From assembly GCF_030232585.1 (NCBI RefSeq), contig NZ_JASPJX010000014.1, forward strand, positions 1 through 42,533: a stretch of DNA of 42,533 nucleotides, written 5' to 3'. Under the pieces are notes generated by a model. That model ran no database searches and was not told where the DNA came from. It worked only from the letters and a program-made list of their open reading frames with translations. This document shows, piece after piece, positions 26,428 to 34,933 of this stretch. The DNA comes from Corynebacterium sp. MSK008 (GTDB lineage Bacteria > Actinomycetota > Actinomycetes > Mycobacteriales > Mycobacteriaceae). The translations under genes and the position numbers were made by a program. Within the stretch, counting starts at the first letter, position 1. Each line of letters opens with the position of its first letter.

Positions 26428-26739
26428 CTGTTTCGCCCGCAGCTTGACGACGACCTCCGGTCCGCCACCGTGGGCCCTCCCACGAACGCCGCAGCAGACC
26501 CCGGGCTTTCGGCCGGTCTCCCCGCCGCCAGCTGTTTAGCAACCCCCGCCGCAGACTCCCGGGATTCTGCCTCCCCACCACAGACCCCTATTAAGCGATC
26601 CAGAGTATGGCCCAAAACAGGGCATACTCTGGATCGCTTAATAGGGGTCTGGCGGAAACAAGGTCCCGGCGCCACGGCCCAGTTGCCGTCCAACCACCGC
26701 TCGGCCTTGATTCGGCGAACCCGCTAGACTCCAACCACG
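26428..26739. other. 312-base gene-free stretch holding a long hairpin
   Basis: No credible gene lies here; short frames on both strands read through the inverted repeat and give mirror-image peptides. The left part is C-rich and featureless. The right part holds the long stem described at 26581-26651. A promoter for the rhomboid gene must lie to the right of it, but I see no clear boxes. Confidence 0.6.
26581..26651. repeat. 32-33 bp near-perfect inverted repeat with 6-base loop
   Basis: The left arm 26581-26613 (CAGACCCCTATTAAG..., ending TATGGCCC) pairs with the right arm 26620-26651 at every base except one bulged G. The loop is AAAACA. No T-run follows on either strand, so it is not an ordinary terminator. 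Its AT content is higher than the surroundings. It shares only the words GATCCAG and AGACCC with the palindromic elements at 14526 and 38966. It may be a mobile palindromic repeat or an RNase III-type processing site in the clpS/DUF2017 transcript. Confidence 0.85.
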
Positions 26740-27573
26740 ATGAGCGAACACAACCACACCCCCGAGGGCTGGGGCTACGGCCAGACCGGGCAGCCGGGCT
26801 ACGGCAAGCCGTTCCAGCGACCGTTCTCGCATCCGGAACGGCAGCAGCCGGCGTTTGGCGAGCCCGCGCAGCCGTACAACCCGTACGCGACCCCGCAACA
26901 GCAGGGCCAGTTCGGCCAACCCCAGTACAACCAAACCCCCGGGACCCAGCGAGTGTCGAAGCGTAAGGCGCAGCGCAAAACGGGCATGAAACTCGCCGGC
27001 GGATTCCTCGCCACCATCTGGGTTGTGTTCATCCTGGAGCTGGTGTTCCCGTGGCTGCAGGCGTTTGGCATCCACCCGTTGGACGTGTCCTCCCTGCCGT
27101 TCATTTTCACCTCGCCGCTGCTCCACGCGAACTTCGAGCACATCATCTCCAACTCGATTCCGGGCGCGATCTTCGCGTTCTTGGTGGGCTACTCGGGCAA
27201 GCGCGTGTTCTGGGAGGTCACCACGTTCGTGGTGATCATCGGTGGCTTAGGCACCTGGCTGCTCGGCGGTGTGGGCACGAACCACATCGGCGCCTCCGGG
27301 CTGGTGTACGGCTGGCTGGCGTATCTGATCATCCGCGGCTTTTTCAACCGCTCCATCAGCCAGATCATCACCGGGCTTATCCTCGGCTTCTTCTACTCCG
27401 GCCTGATCTTCGGGCTGCTGCCGGGCACTGAGGGTGTGAGCTGGCAGGCGCACCTGTTCGGCGCGATTGGCGGCCTGGTCGCCGGCATGGTGATCACCTC
27501 CGACGACCCGCCGGCGTTGGTGGCAAAGCGCGAGGCTAAAGCGCGTTCATTGCAGAATCCTGGCCAGCGATAG
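26740..27573 (+). CDS. Rhomboid family intramembrane serine protease
   Basis: A 277-residue membrane protein. The first 75 residues are a hydrophilic Pro/Gln/Tyr/Gly-rich cytoplasmic tail, followed by a basic stretch ([10 protein letters not shown]) and six hydrophobic helices. The rhomboid catalytic dyad can be seen: Ser in [14 protein letters not shown] near residue 188 (GxSG motif), and His in [12 protein letters not shown] near 241. [10 protein letters not shown] near 127 corresponds to the conserved His-Asn helix. Rhomboids cleave membrane proteins within the bilayer; the substrate is unknown. It is followed 10 bases later by murI on the same strand. Confidence 0.92.
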   Translation: MSEHNHTPEGWGYGQTGQPGYGKPFQRPFSHPERQQPAFGEPAQPYNPYATPQQQGQFGQPQYNQTPGTQRVSKRKAQRKTGMKLAGGFLATIWVVFILELVFPWLQAFGIHPLDVSSLPFIFTSPLLHANFEHIISNSIPGAIFAFLVGYSGKRVFWEVTTFVVIIGGLGTWLLGGVGTNHIGASGLVYGWLAYLIIRGFFNRSISQIITGLILGFFYSGLIFGLLPGTEGVSWQAHLFGAIGGLVAGMVITSDDPPALVAKREAKARSLQNPGQR

Positions 27574-27583
27574 GATTGCCGGC

Positions 27584-28405
27584 GTGGATACTTTCGCCGG
27601 CAACCCAAACTCAGCACCGATCGGACTTTTCGATTCCGGAGTGGGCGGCCTGACTGTCGCCCGCGCGGTGATGGACCAGCTGCCGGGCGAATCCCTGATC
27701 TACATCGGTGACACCGCCCATGGCCCCTACGGCCCGCAGCCGATCGCGGACGTGCGCGCGCACTCGCAGCGCATCGCCGACGAGCTGGTGGAGCGTGGCT
27801 GCAAGATGCTGGTCATCGCCTGCAACACCGCCACCGCTGCCTTCCTTCACGACGCCCGCGAGCGATACGACATCCCCGTCATCGAGGTGATTCAGCCCGC
27901 AGTGCGCCGCGCGATCGCCACCACGCGCAATAAGAAAATCGGCGTGATCGGCACCGAAGGCACGGTGAAATCCGGCGCGTACCAGGACCTGTTTTCCATC
28001 CACCCGGGCCTTGAAGTCACCGCCCAGGCCTGCCCGGAGTTCGTGCCGTTTGTGGAGCAGGGCAAGACCTCCGGCAAGGAAGTCCTCGAGGTGGCCCGGC
28101 GCTATTTGGCGCCGCTGCGCGACGCGGACGTGGATACGCTTGTGCTCGGCTGCACCCACTACCCGCTGCTCTCCGGCGTGATCCAGCTGGCCATCGGCGA
28201 CGAGGTCGCGCTCGTCTCATCGGCCGAGGAGACATCGAAAGACGTGCTCCGGGTGCTCACCGAGGGCGACATGCTTAACGACGGCACTGCCGCCCCCACC
28301 CACATCTTCGAATCCACCGGCGACCCCGACACTTTTGACGCGCTCGCCCGGCGCTTCCTCGCCCCGCCGGTGCATGCCGTAGGCCGCGATTTAAGGATTC
28401 ACTAG
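27584..28405 (+). CDS. murI: Glutamate racemase
   Basis: This enzyme makes D-glutamate for peptidoglycan. The 273-residue protein has the expected sequence landmarks. They are [18 protein letters not shown] at 12-30, [12 protein letters not shown] near 41 and [11 protein letters not shown] near 73 with the first catalytic Cys. [11 protein letters not shown] near 187 carries the second catalytic Cys. The GTG at 27584 is the only start that leaves the whole N-terminal motif. The order murI, MBL hydrolase, rph, rdgB that follows is a conserved actinobacterial cluster. Confidence 0.96.
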   Translation: MDTFAGNPNSAPIGLFDSGVGGLTVARAVMDQLPGESLIYIGDTAHGPYGPQPIADVRAHSQRIADELVERGCKMLVIACNTATAAFLHDARERYDIPVIEVIQPAVRRAIATTRNKKIGVIGTEGTVKSGAYQDLFSIHPGLEVTAQACPEFVPFVEQGKTSGKEVLEVARRYLAPLRDADVDTLVLGCTHYPLLSGVIQLAIGDEVALVSSAEETSKDVLRVLTEGDMLNDGTAAPTHIFESTGDPDTFDALARRFLAPPVHAVGRDLRIH

Positions 28406-28432
28406 GAAAATGTGCGCCATTCATGGCAGAGT

Positions 28433-29206
28433 ATGTCCATGCAGTTGACCATCCTCGGGTGCTCCGGGAGCCTGGCCGCGCCCGGTAACCCAGCTTCCTC
28501 CTACGTCATCTCCGTGCCTGGTGAAACGGATGTGGTGATGGACTTCGGTCCGGGAGCGCTCGCCGCCATGCAGGAGCGGTTCGACCCGTCTGCGGCGCAC
28601 GTCATCTTCAGCCATCTTCACGCTGACCACTGCTCGGACTTCCCGTCGCTTTTGGTCTGGCGCCGCTACCACCCCACAGCACCAGCTGCGCAGCGCCACC
28701 GGCTGATCGGCCCCTCGTACGCCCCGGAGCACCTGGGCCGCATGAGCGCGGACGCGCCGGGGGAGCAGGACGACTTTACCGACACCTTCGAGTTCACTAC
28801 CTGGCGCACCGGGCAGCCGGAGCAGCTCAGCGGCCTGACCATCACGCCGTTCGATGTAGTCCACCCGGCACAAGAATCGCACGCGCTGCGCATCGAGGAC
28901 GCCGTCGGCAAGGTGATCACCTTCTCCGGCGACTCCGGGTACACGCCAACGCTTATCGACGCCGCCCGCAACGCCGACTACTTCCTCTGCGAAGCCGCCT
29001 GGGGCGCAACCTCCGAGGGTAAGGCGGAGGGCATGCACCTGTCCGGCAAGGAAGCAGGACGCATTGCCCGCGAAGCAGGGGTGAAGACCTTGGTGCTGGT
29101 GCACATCCAGCCGTGGACCGACCCGGAGGAGGTTCTCGCGGCCGCCCGCACCGAGTTTGATGGGGAAATCATCCTGGGCAAAGCCGGCGCCACCTTCGAG
29201 CCTTAG
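28433..29206 (+). CDS. MBL-fold metallo-hydrolase (cyclic nucleotide phosphodiesterase-like)
   Basis: A 257-residue metallo-beta-lactamase-fold protein. The N-terminus MQLTILGCSGS and metal-binding motif SHLHADHCSD near residue 64 are typical of the family. Later positions include the His of VVHPAQESHALRI, the Asp of TFSGDSGYTP and the final His in VLVHIQPW. Members in this murI-rph context are annotated as cyclic-nucleotide-degrading phosphodiesterases related to mycobacterial Rv1339. That assignment here is by similarity and context. The ATG at 28433 is chosen; an ATG at 28439 is equally possible. Confidence 0.9.
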   Translation: MSMQLTILGCSGSLAAPGNPASSYVISVPGETDVVMDFGPGALAAMQERFDPSAAHVIFSHLHADHCSDFPSLLVWRRYHPTAPAAQRHRLIGPSYAPEHLGRMSADAPGEQDDFTDTFEFTTWRTGQPEQLSGLTITPFDVVHPAQESHALRIEDAVGKVITFSGDSGYTPTLIDAARNADYFLCEAAWGATSEGKAEGMHLSGKEAGRIAREAGVKTLVLVHIQPWTDPEEVLAAARTEFDGEIILGKAGATFEP

Positions 29207-29248
29207 GCGCCTGCGTTACGCGCAATGGCAGTGAGGGCAACTTAATGT

Positions 29249-29259
29249 GTTAACTTAAC
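29249..29259. promoter_or_regulatory. AT-rich inverted repeat upstream of rph
   Basis: GTTAA-C-TTAAC is a perfect inverted repeat within an AT-rich stretch (29241-29260) that contains TTAA three times. The rest of the 218-base gap before rph contains no gene. The core GGTTA...TAAC seen on the minus strand recalls an iron-type DtxR box but matches poorly outside the core. Confidence 0.3.
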
Positions 29260-29424
29260 CAGCACAATGACCGGTTCCGCTCGTCTACTTCAGGTAGTCA
29301 GTCCAGGGCCGGTTTTCAAAAATTCGGGGAGCTACATGGGTGCCCTCCGAACGTGATCAATCAAACGCCTTGGGTGTAGAAGTCCGACGAATCGACATTG
29401 CCGAACTGCGTTACGCTTGGACGC

Positions 29425-30153
29425 ATGACTGATTTTTCGCGCCTGGACGGCCGTGCCTTTGACCAACTGCGCCCTGTGCGCATCACCCGCGGTTTCACTT
29501 CCAACCCGGCGGGCAGTGTGCTCGTGGAGTTCGGCAACACCCGCGTCATGTGCACCGCCTCGGTAGAGGAGGGCGTGCCGCGTTTTAAGAAGGATTCCGG
29601 CGAGGGCTGGCTCACCGCCGAGTACGCCATGCTCCCGTCCGCCACCCACGAGCGCATGCCGCGCGAGTCCATGAAGGGCAAGGTCAAGGGCCGCACCCAC
29701 GAGATCTCGCGCCTGGTGGGCCGCTCCCTTCGCGCAGCTGTGGATCTGAGCCAGCTCGGCGAGAACACCATCCAGCTCGACTGCGATGTGCTGCAGGCCG
29801 ACGGCGGCACCCGCACCGCCTCCATCACCGGCGCGTATGTCGCGCTCGCGGACGCCATTGCGGTGCTGAAAGAGCGCGGCGTGGTCCCGGGTGAGCCGCT
29901 GCTCAAGCCCATCGCCGCTGTCTCCGCCGGCATTATCGACGGCCACGTGTGCCTGGACCTGCCCTACGAGGAGGACTCCCGCGCCGAGGTCGACCTCAAC
30001 GTGGTGATGCAGGAGGGCGGCAACTTCGTGGAGATTCAGGGCACCGGCGAGCACGGCCTGTTCGGCCGCGAGCAGCTCGGCGAGATGCTGGATGTCGCGG
30101 CCAAAGGCTGCGAGGAGCTCATCGCAGCGCAGAAGGCGGCGCTGGGATGGTAA
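29425..30153 (+). CDS. rph: Ribonuclease PH
   Basis: A phosphate-dependent 3'-5' exoribonuclease that trims tRNA precursors and acts as a hexameric ring. The 242-residue protein begins [19 protein letters not shown] and has [19 protein letters not shown] near residue 31. [17 protein letters not shown] near 73 and [18 protein letters not shown] near 101 carry the RNA and phosphate sites. It closes with [19 protein letters not shown]. The ATG at 29425 lacks a clear ribosome-binding site; a TACGCT hexamer at 29412-29417 might be a -10 box, giving a very short leader. It overlaps rdgB by 7 bases. Confidence 0.96.
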   Translation: MTDFSRLDGRAFDQLRPVRITRGFTSNPAGSVLVEFGNTRVMCTASVEEGVPRFKKDSGEGWLTAEYAMLPSATHERMPRESMKGKVKGRTHEISRLVGRSLRAAVDLSQLGENTIQLDCDVLQADGGTRTASITGAYVALADAIAVLKERGVVPGEPLLKPIAAVSAGIIDGHVCLDLPYEEDSRAEVDLNVVMQEGGNFVEIQGTGEHGLFGREQLGEMLDVAAKGCEELIAAQKAALGW

Positions 30154-30746
30154 AAGTTCTCGTCGCTTCCAGGAACCAAGGCAAGGTGCGTGAACTCGAG
30201 CAGGTGTTGCGCGAGCTCAACATCGATGGGGTGGAGCTTGTTTCGCTTCACGACGCTCCATCGTACCCCGACCCCGTCGAAGACGGCCTCACCTTCGTGG
30301 ACAACGCCCTGCTCAAAGCCCGCGCCGGGGCAAAAGCCACCGGGCTGCCGTGTGTGGCCGACGACTCCGGCCTGACCGTGCAAGCGCTCAACGGCATGCC
30401 CGGCATCCTATCCGCACGCTGGTCCGGCAACCACGGCGACGACCAGGCCAACAACGACCTGCTGCTCGCCCAGATGGCGGACATCAACGAGCGCGCCGCC
30501 GCGTTCGTGTCCTGCTGCGCCCTGGCTGCACCGGACGGGCAGGAGTTCACCGCCGAGGGCCGCTGGGAAGGCGAGCTGCTGCGCGAACCCCGCGGCGAGA
30601 ACGGCTTCGGCTACGACCCGCTGTTTGCACCTGCCGACGCCGACGGCCGTTCGTCCGCCGAGCTTTCCGCCGAAGAGAAGAACGCGCGCTCCCATCGCGG
30701 CAAGGCGCTACGCGCGCTGGCCCCGCACATCGCCGCGCTGAAGTGA
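30147..30746 (+). CDS. rdgB: dITP/XTP pyrophosphatase (RdgB/HAM1)
   Basis: This housecleaning enzyme hydrolyses non-canonical purine nucleotides such as dITP and XTP so they are not built into DNA or RNA. The 199-residue protein shows the family blocks. They are [18 protein letters not shown] at the N-terminus, [12 protein letters not shown] near residue 48 and [16 protein letters not shown] near 66. [11 protein letters not shown] near 150, [18 protein letters not shown] near 172 complete the set. Its ATG lies inside the last codons of rph (ATGGTAA), so translation is coupled. Confidence 0.96.
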   Translation: MVKVLVASRNQGKVRELEQVLRELNIDGVELVSLHDAPSYPDPVEDGLTFVDNALLKARAGAKATGLPCVADDSGLTVQALNGMPGILSARWSGNHGDDQANNDLLLAQMADINERAAAFVSCCALAAPDGQEFTAEGRWEGELLREPRGENGFGYDPLFAPADADGRSSAELSAEEKNARSHRGKALRALAPHIAALK

Positions 30747-30768
30747 CGCAATTCGTTACAGTGGGCCT

Positions 30769-31143
30769 ATGAAGAAAACGATTGCACTTGCAGGAACTGT
30801 TCTCGCGTCCGGCGCGCTGCTGACCGGTTGCGGTCAGAAGGGTGATTTCGACGGCGAATGGACCGGCGACATCACCGCGACCCAGGAAGGCAAAGGCGGC
30901 GGCCACGCCACCATCACTATCGACGGCAAGGACTGCGACTGGCAGATGACCGAGACCGACGGTGAAACCAACGAGGCCAACTGCCTTCGCGACGACAAGG
31001 AGTTCAAGCTCGAGGATCCGCTGACCCACCAGGATCTTGAGTACGACGCCGAGCGCAGCGGCGACACCCTGACCTTGAGCCCGCAGAACGACCAGGCAGA
31101 AAAGGTTGGCGTGATGGTGCTGACCAAGACCGGCGAAAAGTAA
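30769..31143 (+). CDS. Small secreted lipoprotein of unknown function
   Basis: A 124-residue protein with a classical lipoprotein signal: MKKTIALAGTVLASGALLTG followed by Cys21, so it should be anchored on the outer face of the cytoplasmic membrane. The mature part is polar and Asp/Glu-rich. It has a pair of further cysteines (near residues 57 and 71) that could form a disulphide, and a beta-rich pattern beginning FDGEWTGDITATQEGKGG. I do not recognise a named family. It lies 22 bases after rdgB and ends in a strong terminator. Confidence 0.8.
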   Translation: MKKTIALAGTVLASGALLTGCGQKGDFDGEWTGDITATQEGKGGGHATITIDGKDCDWQMTETDGETNEANCLRDDKEFKLEDPLTHQDLEYDAERSGDTLTLSPQNDQAEKVGVMVLTKTGEK

Positions 31144-31160
31144 ACCGGCTCCGACAGCGC

Positions 31161-31191
31161 AAAACCCGGCAGGTTTTCCCTGCCGGGTTTT
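31161..31191. terminator. Bidirectional terminator between the lipoprotein and DUF3817 genes
   Basis: A perfect 13-bp stem AAAACCCGGCAGG (31161-31173) with CCTGCCGGGTTTT (31179-31191), followed by TGTTTTG on the plus strand. A-runs on the other side give U-tracts for the convergent unit too. Confidence 0.92.
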
Positions 31192-31200
31192 GTTTTGTAC

Positions 31201-31569
31201 TTAGGAAAGCTGGAATTTCTCCTTGACTTCGTCGCGGCGCTTCGCTTCGATAAAGAAGGACATGAATGGCACCACGCCGGATAGGGCGGTGGCGATCCAG
31301 GTGCCCGCGGACCAGCGGGCCTTCGAGCCGAGGTTCAGCGACGCCATCAGAAAGGCCACGAACGCGAAGCCGTGCACGCGGGCTACCCAGGAGAGGTAAT
31401 CGACGTTCATGTCGAAGCCGTACTGCATGATCATGCGTGCGACCAGCAGGAGTAGCAGCACACCGGTGATCCACGCGGTGACGGTGAAAAACTGCAGGGC
31501 TTGTTTCACGCGGCGCTGACGCTCCGGGTGGATGCGCGCGGGCTGGGTCTGCGGGGTGGGCTGCGTCAT
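31201..31569 (-). CDS. DUF3817 family integral membrane protein
   Basis: A 122-residue membrane protein with three hydrophobic segments. The central segment around DYLSWVARVHGFAFVAFLMA holds the HG pair conserved in DUF3817 proteins. The N-terminus is Pro/Gln-rich and cytoplasmic, and the C-terminus is charged (EAKRRDEVKEKF). No function is established for the family. It overlaps the upstream gene by 4 bases and ends at a shared terminator. Confidence 0.85.
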   Translation of the reverse strand: MTQPTPQTQPARIHPERQRRVKQALQFFTVTAWITGVLLLLLVARMIMQYGFDMNVDYLSWVARVHGFAFVAFLMASLNLGSKARWSAGTWIATALSGVVPFMSFFIEAKRRDEVKEKFQLS

Positions 31570-32018
31570 GCTGATTCACCTTTACCTTCAGTGTTCGTCC
31601 TACGGCGGGGAGCCACAAGCTTGTTGTATTCCTTCACGTCCAGCTCAGGGCGTGACGGCAGGAAGTCCTCGTCGATTTCCGTGGGTTCCTTTACCTCGCC
31701 GTACTTAGCAAGGTCGGCCTCGTAGAGGTCGTCCATGGTCAGGCCTGCGTTTTCGGCCTCGATTTTTTCGTTTTCCATGCGCATACCTGCGCGGTACGCG
31801 TAGATGAAAAACGCGGCGAAGCACGGCCACTGCAGTGCGTAGCCCAGGTTTTGGAACGTGCCCGAACCCGACTGGTAGCGCTCCCACTGCCAGTTAGCGA
31901 GCAGCAGGCAGGTCACTGCCGCCGCAATGAGCAGCACGATGTGCCACCAGCGCACGCGCACGCGCTCGCGTTGGGGCGCCGCTTCGGTGCTCTCAACAGC
32001 CTTGTTCTCTTCGCTCAC
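31566..32018 (-). CDS. Conserved actinobacterial membrane protein
   Basis: A 150-residue protein with a charged N-terminus and two membrane segments (about 24-43 and 58-75) linked by LANWQWERYQSGSGTFQNLG. A long acidic cytoplasmic tail includes MDDLYEADLAKYGEVKEP. Proteins of this plan are common in actinobacteria, paired with DUF3817 genes, and have no known role. The WWHIVLL...WQWER pattern superficially recalls SURF1, but the rest does not fit. It starts at the ATG at 32018 and overlaps the DUF3817 gene by 4 bases. Confidence 0.8.
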   Translation of the reverse strand: MSEENKAVESTEAAPQRERVRVRWWHIVLLIAAAVTCLLLANWQWERYQSGSGTFQNLGYALQWPCFAAFFIYAYRAGMRMENEKIEAENAGLTMDDLYEADLAKYGEVKEPTEIDEDFLPSRPELDVKEYNKLVAPRRRTNTEGKGESA

Positions 32019-32127
32019 AGCTGGTCAGTCTACCCGGCAACCTGAAAAGGCCAAACGAAAGTTTGATGCGCCGTAGCGTTGGCGGTTATTGCTCGGGAGG
32101 CTGCGCGGTGTAACATCTTGCGACGAC

Positions 32128-32212
<85 letters not shown>

Positions 32213-32221
32213 TGTGTTGTT

Positions 32222-32255
32222 TAGAGGCACCGTTCCTATGGTGTCTCTAGTTTTT
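32222..32255 (+). terminator. Terminator of tRNA-Leu
   Basis: A 10-bp stem with one G-T pair (32222-32231 with 32240-32249) runs into G and five T residues. Confidence 0.88.
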
Positions 32256-32311
32256 CTTCCTGGTGTGGCCCGGAGTCAAACTATGGCGGGCGCGCGGAGT
32301 GGAAACCTGAA

Positions 32312-32373
32312 ACCAGACCTCAAGCCGGCTACACCTACAAAACCCCAGGTCGCGCCCGAGCTTGAGGTCTGGT
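32312..32373. repeat. 13-bp perfect inverted repeat with a 36-base centre
   Basis: ACCAGACCTCAAG (32312-32324) and CTTGAGGTCTGGT (32361-32373) are exact complements. They lie in the 213-base stretch between the tRNA-Leu terminator and bcp that holds no gene. A second shorter pair, GGGCTGCC (32441-32448) and GGCAGCCC (32462-32469), overlaps the bcp stop codon and may end the bcp transcript, although no T-run follows. Confidence 0.6.
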
Positions 32374-32468
32374 CAGCGTTTTCTTTCAAGCAGGCACGCT
32401 CGATGCCTGGAGATGCGCAGGCAGGGCATTGCTTCTCGACGGGCTGCCCGGATGGGCACTTGGCAGCC

Positions 32469-32954
32469 CTAAATATCCCAGTCGCGCAGGATACGGCCAA
32501 CGTGGCCGGTGGCCTTCACGTTGTACTGGGCTTGGTCGACGGTGCCCTTGCCGCCATCGTCCACGCTCACAAGGAAAGTGGAGCGGATCACGCCCTGGAC
32601 CACCTTGCCGTAGTTCTTCTTCTCACCGAACGCGCCGTAGGACTCGAGCGTTTCCTTCGAGGGGTCGGAGAGCAGCTCGACACCGAGATCGTGATCGGCG
32701 CGGAACTTCGCTAGCTTGTCCTCAGCGTCCGGGCTGATGCCCAGCACGGTCACCGATGCGTCTCGGAACTGCTCCATGTTGTCGGTGAAGTCGCAGGCCT
32801 CAGTGGTGCAGCCAGGCGTGTTGGCCTTGGGGTAAAAGTAGATGATGACGCGCTGACCGGCAAAGTCGGCGAGCGAGACATCTTCGGCCCGGTCGTTTTT
32901 CAGGGTGAAAGCGGGGGCTGTATCGCCCTTTTCCAATCTAATCGGCTCAGTCAT
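32469..32954 (-). CDS. bcp: Thioredoxin-dependent peroxiredoxin Bcp
   Basis: A 161-residue cytoplasmic peroxiredoxin of the AhpC/TSA superfamily that reduces hydrogen peroxide and organic peroxides. The active site is PKANTPGCTTEACDF near residue 46: the peroxidatic Cys is followed after four residues by a second Cys, the arrangement of atypical 2-Cys BCP/PrxQ enzymes. Family blocks GDTAPAFTL at the N-terminus and GVIRSTFLV near 128 are present. The ATG at 32954 begins the family-like sequence, with a GGGGAGA ribosome-binding site. Confidence 0.94.
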   Translation of the reverse strand: MTEPIRLEKGDTAPAFTLKNDRAEDVSLADFAGQRVIIYFYPKANTPGCTTEACDFTDNMEQFRDASVTVLGISPDAEDKLAKFRADHDLGVELLSDPSKETLESYGAFGEKKNYGKVVQGVIRSTFLVSVDDGGKGTVDQAQYNVKATGHVGRILRDWDI

Positions 32955-33033
32955 GTCTCCCCGTTTTACACTACTGTGGAGACGAAAAGACGTGAGTCTG
33001 TAAAAGTCAATGTAGACGTAGGAGTTACCCAAA

Positions 33034-33309
33034 GTGGCACGAGACATTCACGACATCGAGCGCGACCTCGAGCGCACCCGCAACCAGCTCGCCAGCACCC
33101 TGGACGAGCTCGCGGACCGTACCAACCCGAAGACCCTCGCTGGCAGCGCCAAGAACGAGGCCGCTAACTGGCTGCAGGACGAGACCGTGCAGAAGGTCAT
33201 CGGCGGCATCGTTGCCGGTGTGGCTTTGCTGGTCAGCATCAAGGCGTACAACGGCCGTAAGCGCAAGAGCGAGCTCAAGGAGCTGCAGAAGCTGCTCGCG
33301 AACCGTTAG
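33034..33309 (+). CDS. DUF3618 domain protein
   Basis: A 91-residue protein with an N-terminal amphipathic segment, IHDIERDLERTRNQLASTLDE, that is the hallmark of DUF3618. One hydrophobic helix (about residues 51-67) and a basic tail follow. Such proteins are small membrane-associated actinobacterial proteins of unknown function. The GTG at 33034 fits the family start. It is divergent from bcp with an 79-base gap and is followed by a terminator. Confidence 0.86.
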   Translation: MARDIHDIERDLERTRNQLASTLDELADRTNPKTLAGSAKNEAANWLQDETVQKVIGGIVAGVALLVSIKAYNGRKRKSELKELQKLLANR

Positions 33310-33332
33310 AAGCAGCACGCGTAGCCGCGTTT

Positions 33333-33366
33333 ACCGCCCAGTTGCCCCACGCAGCTGGGCGGTTTT
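33333..33366 (+). terminator. Terminator of the DUF3618 gene
   Basis: A perfect 9-bp stem ACCGCCCAG (33333-33341) with CTGGGCGGT (33355-33363) is followed by TTTG. Confidence 0.82.
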
Positions 33367-33399
33367 GTATACACTGATCTTGAATGAAAGGGCATACCA

Positions 33400-34044
33400 A
33401 TGACGAATGAGCATGTGCAGACCACGCACGATCCGGAACTCGAGGAGATGCGGCCCAGCAAGAAACCGCTGTGGATCGCGGTGGCGGTGATTGCAGCGCT
33501 GGCGCTGGTGCTGACGTTCGCGGGGCCGTCGATACGCGCCGCGTTCTCCCCGGAGACCACAACCTCCGCCGACAGGGAGGCAGGCTACAACGACACCGAC
33601 GTCCATTTCCTGGGCATGATGGTGCCGCACCACCAGCAGGCCATCGACATGTCGGACGTGCTGCTGGAATCCGACGTGGAGGACGCCGAGGTCCGCGACC
33701 TCGCGCAACGCATCAAGGACGGCCAGGAGCGCGAGAACGAGCAGATGCGTGCCTGGGCTGACGAGTGGGGTATTCAGAAGGACATGGAGCACCACTCCAA
33801 GCACATCGCCAATGGGATGTTCCACCCGGAGCAGCTCGAGCAGTTCGAGGCGCTGCGTGGCGACGAGCTGTGCACCGCGTTTCTAGAGATGATGCACTTC
33901 CACCACAACCACGTGATCAAGATGACGCAGGACGAGGTGGACCGCGGCGGGTACGAGCCGCTGCGCGAGATGGCGAAGGAAATGATCGAGGTGCAAACCG
34001 CCGAGATGGGTGAAATGGAAGAACTGCTCGGCTACACCCCGTAA
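33400..34044 (+). CDS. DUF305 family membrane-anchored protein
   Basis: A 214-residue protein with one N-terminal membrane anchor (about 23-42) and an extracytoplasmic four-helix DUF305 domain. The domain has two repeated histidine-rich signatures, FLGMMVPHHQQAIDMS near residue 70 and FLEMMHFHHNHVIKMT near 160. Each also carries methionines. DUF305 is a ferritin-like fold often found with copper-handling genes, so metal binding outside the membrane is plausible, but there are no copper genes next to it here. It ends 6 bases from the convergent pncA. Confidence 0.9.
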   Translation: MTNEHVQTTHDPELEEMRPSKKPLWIAVAVIAALALVLTFAGPSIRAAFSPETTTSADREAGYNDTDVHFLGMMVPHHQQAIDMSDVLLESDVEDAEVRDLAQRIKDGQERENEQMRAWADEWGIQKDMEHHSKHIANGMFHPEQLEQFEALRGDELCTAFLEMMHFHHNHVIKMTQDEVDRGGYEPLREMAKEMIEVQTAEMGEMEELLGYTP

Positions 34045-34050
34045 GGCCGG

Positions 34051-34617
34051 CTAGACCAGCTCCGCGCCGGCGTCGATCATCTCCTGGAGGGCGTCGGCGC
34101 CGCGCTTGTCGTCGACAGGCGAGCACATGCCCCGCAGCACCCTGACCTTGAAGCCTTCCTTGAGCGCGTCCAGGACAGTCGCGCGCACGCAGTGGTCGGT
34201 GGCGATGCCGCAGACGTCCAGGTGGGAGATACCCTGCGCGCGCAGCCAGTCCGCCAGCAGCTCGTCGTTGCTGTTGACACCCTCGAAGCCGGAGTAGGCG
34301 GCGGTGTAGTGGCCCTTTTTGAAGAACTGGTCGATCAGCTCGGTCTTCACCGGCCCGCGGATTTGCGCGCCGTAGGAGTCGGCCACGCAGTGCGGCGGCC
34401 ACGAGTCCACGTAGTCCGGCGTCTCCGAGAAGTGCGCGCCCGGGTCGATGTGCCAGTCCTGGGTGGCAACGACGCAGTCGTACTCCTGGGTGCGACTGTC
34501 CGCGGTGGAGATCAGTTCGGCGATTTTGGACGCCACTTCATCCCCGCGCGCGGTAGCCAGGGCACCGCCGGGGCAGAAATCGTTCTGCACGTCCACGATC
34601 ACTAATGCTGTCTTCAT
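34051..34617 (-). CDS. pncA: Nicotinamidase
   Basis: This enzyme hydrolyses nicotinamide to nicotinate and ammonia, feeding PncB. The 188-residue isochorismatase-fold protein has the catalytic Asp in VIVDVQNDFCPGG near residue 9, and the metal-binding block TQDWHIDPGAHF near 53. The catalytic Lys lies in FFKKGHYTAAYS near 100, and the nucleophile in VCGIATDHCVRATVLDA near 142. The same enzyme class activates pyrazinamide in mycobacteria. The ATG at 34617 is the natural start. Confidence 0.95.
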   Translation of the reverse strand: MKTALVIVDVQNDFCPGGALATARGDEVASKIAELISTADSRTQEYDCVVATQDWHIDPGAHFSETPDYVDSWPPHCVADSYGAQIRGPVKTELIDQFFKKGHYTAAYSGFEGVNSNDELLADWLRAQGISHLDVCGIATDHCVRATVLDALKEGFKVRVLRGMCSPVDDKRGADALQEMIDAGAELV

Positions 34618-34717
34618 GCGCTTCAGCCTACTCTCAGCGGACGGTCAGCGGGTGCAATAGCCAAATTCAATTCCCGTTCCCCGATGGGATGTGGCCTGCG
34701 GAAATAGGCTTACAGAT

Positions 34718-34933
34718 GTGAAGGAAAACCAGCGGCTTAACGCCTGGGCGGCGATCGGCTACGTGCAGGGGATCTGGTTCATTGCTATTGAGCTTTTCGC
34801 GCTCGCCGTCATCGGGTTGGTGTGGGCGCGGGAGCGAGTGCTTTTCGACGTCCACGCGCACCAGCGCACCCTCACCACCTGGACGTGGATCGCCGTGGAC
34901 GGGAGGATAGAACGAAACGAGGCCAACAGGTAG
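34718..34933 (+). CDS. Hypothetical small membrane protein, possibly leaderless
   Basis: A 71-residue reading frame from a GTG at 34718 encodes one clear hydrophobic helix (about residues 13-36, GYVQGIWFIAIELFALAVIG). A short Arg/His-containing tail follows. Codons end in G or C as in real genes nearby. No ribosome-binding site is visible. Instead TAGGCT (34705-34710) could be a -10 box about 8 bases before the GTG, so a leaderless mRNA is possible. The last codons overlap the tRNA-Lys terminator stem. I do not recognise a family. Confidence 0.45.
   Translation: MKENQRLNAWAAIGYVQGIWFIAIELFALAVIGLVWARERVLFDVHAHQRTLTTWTWIAVDGRIERNEANR

Noticed and set aside
26470..26727. Short frames on both strands sharing the peptide TPIKRSRV...TLDRLIGV
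   Set aside because: The similarity is produced by the inverted repeat at 26581-26651 read in both directions, not by a gene.
29241..29260. DtxR-type iron box upstream of rph
   Set aside because: The core resembles GGTTA...TAAC but the outer positions do not match the 19-bp consensus, and no iron gene is adjacent.
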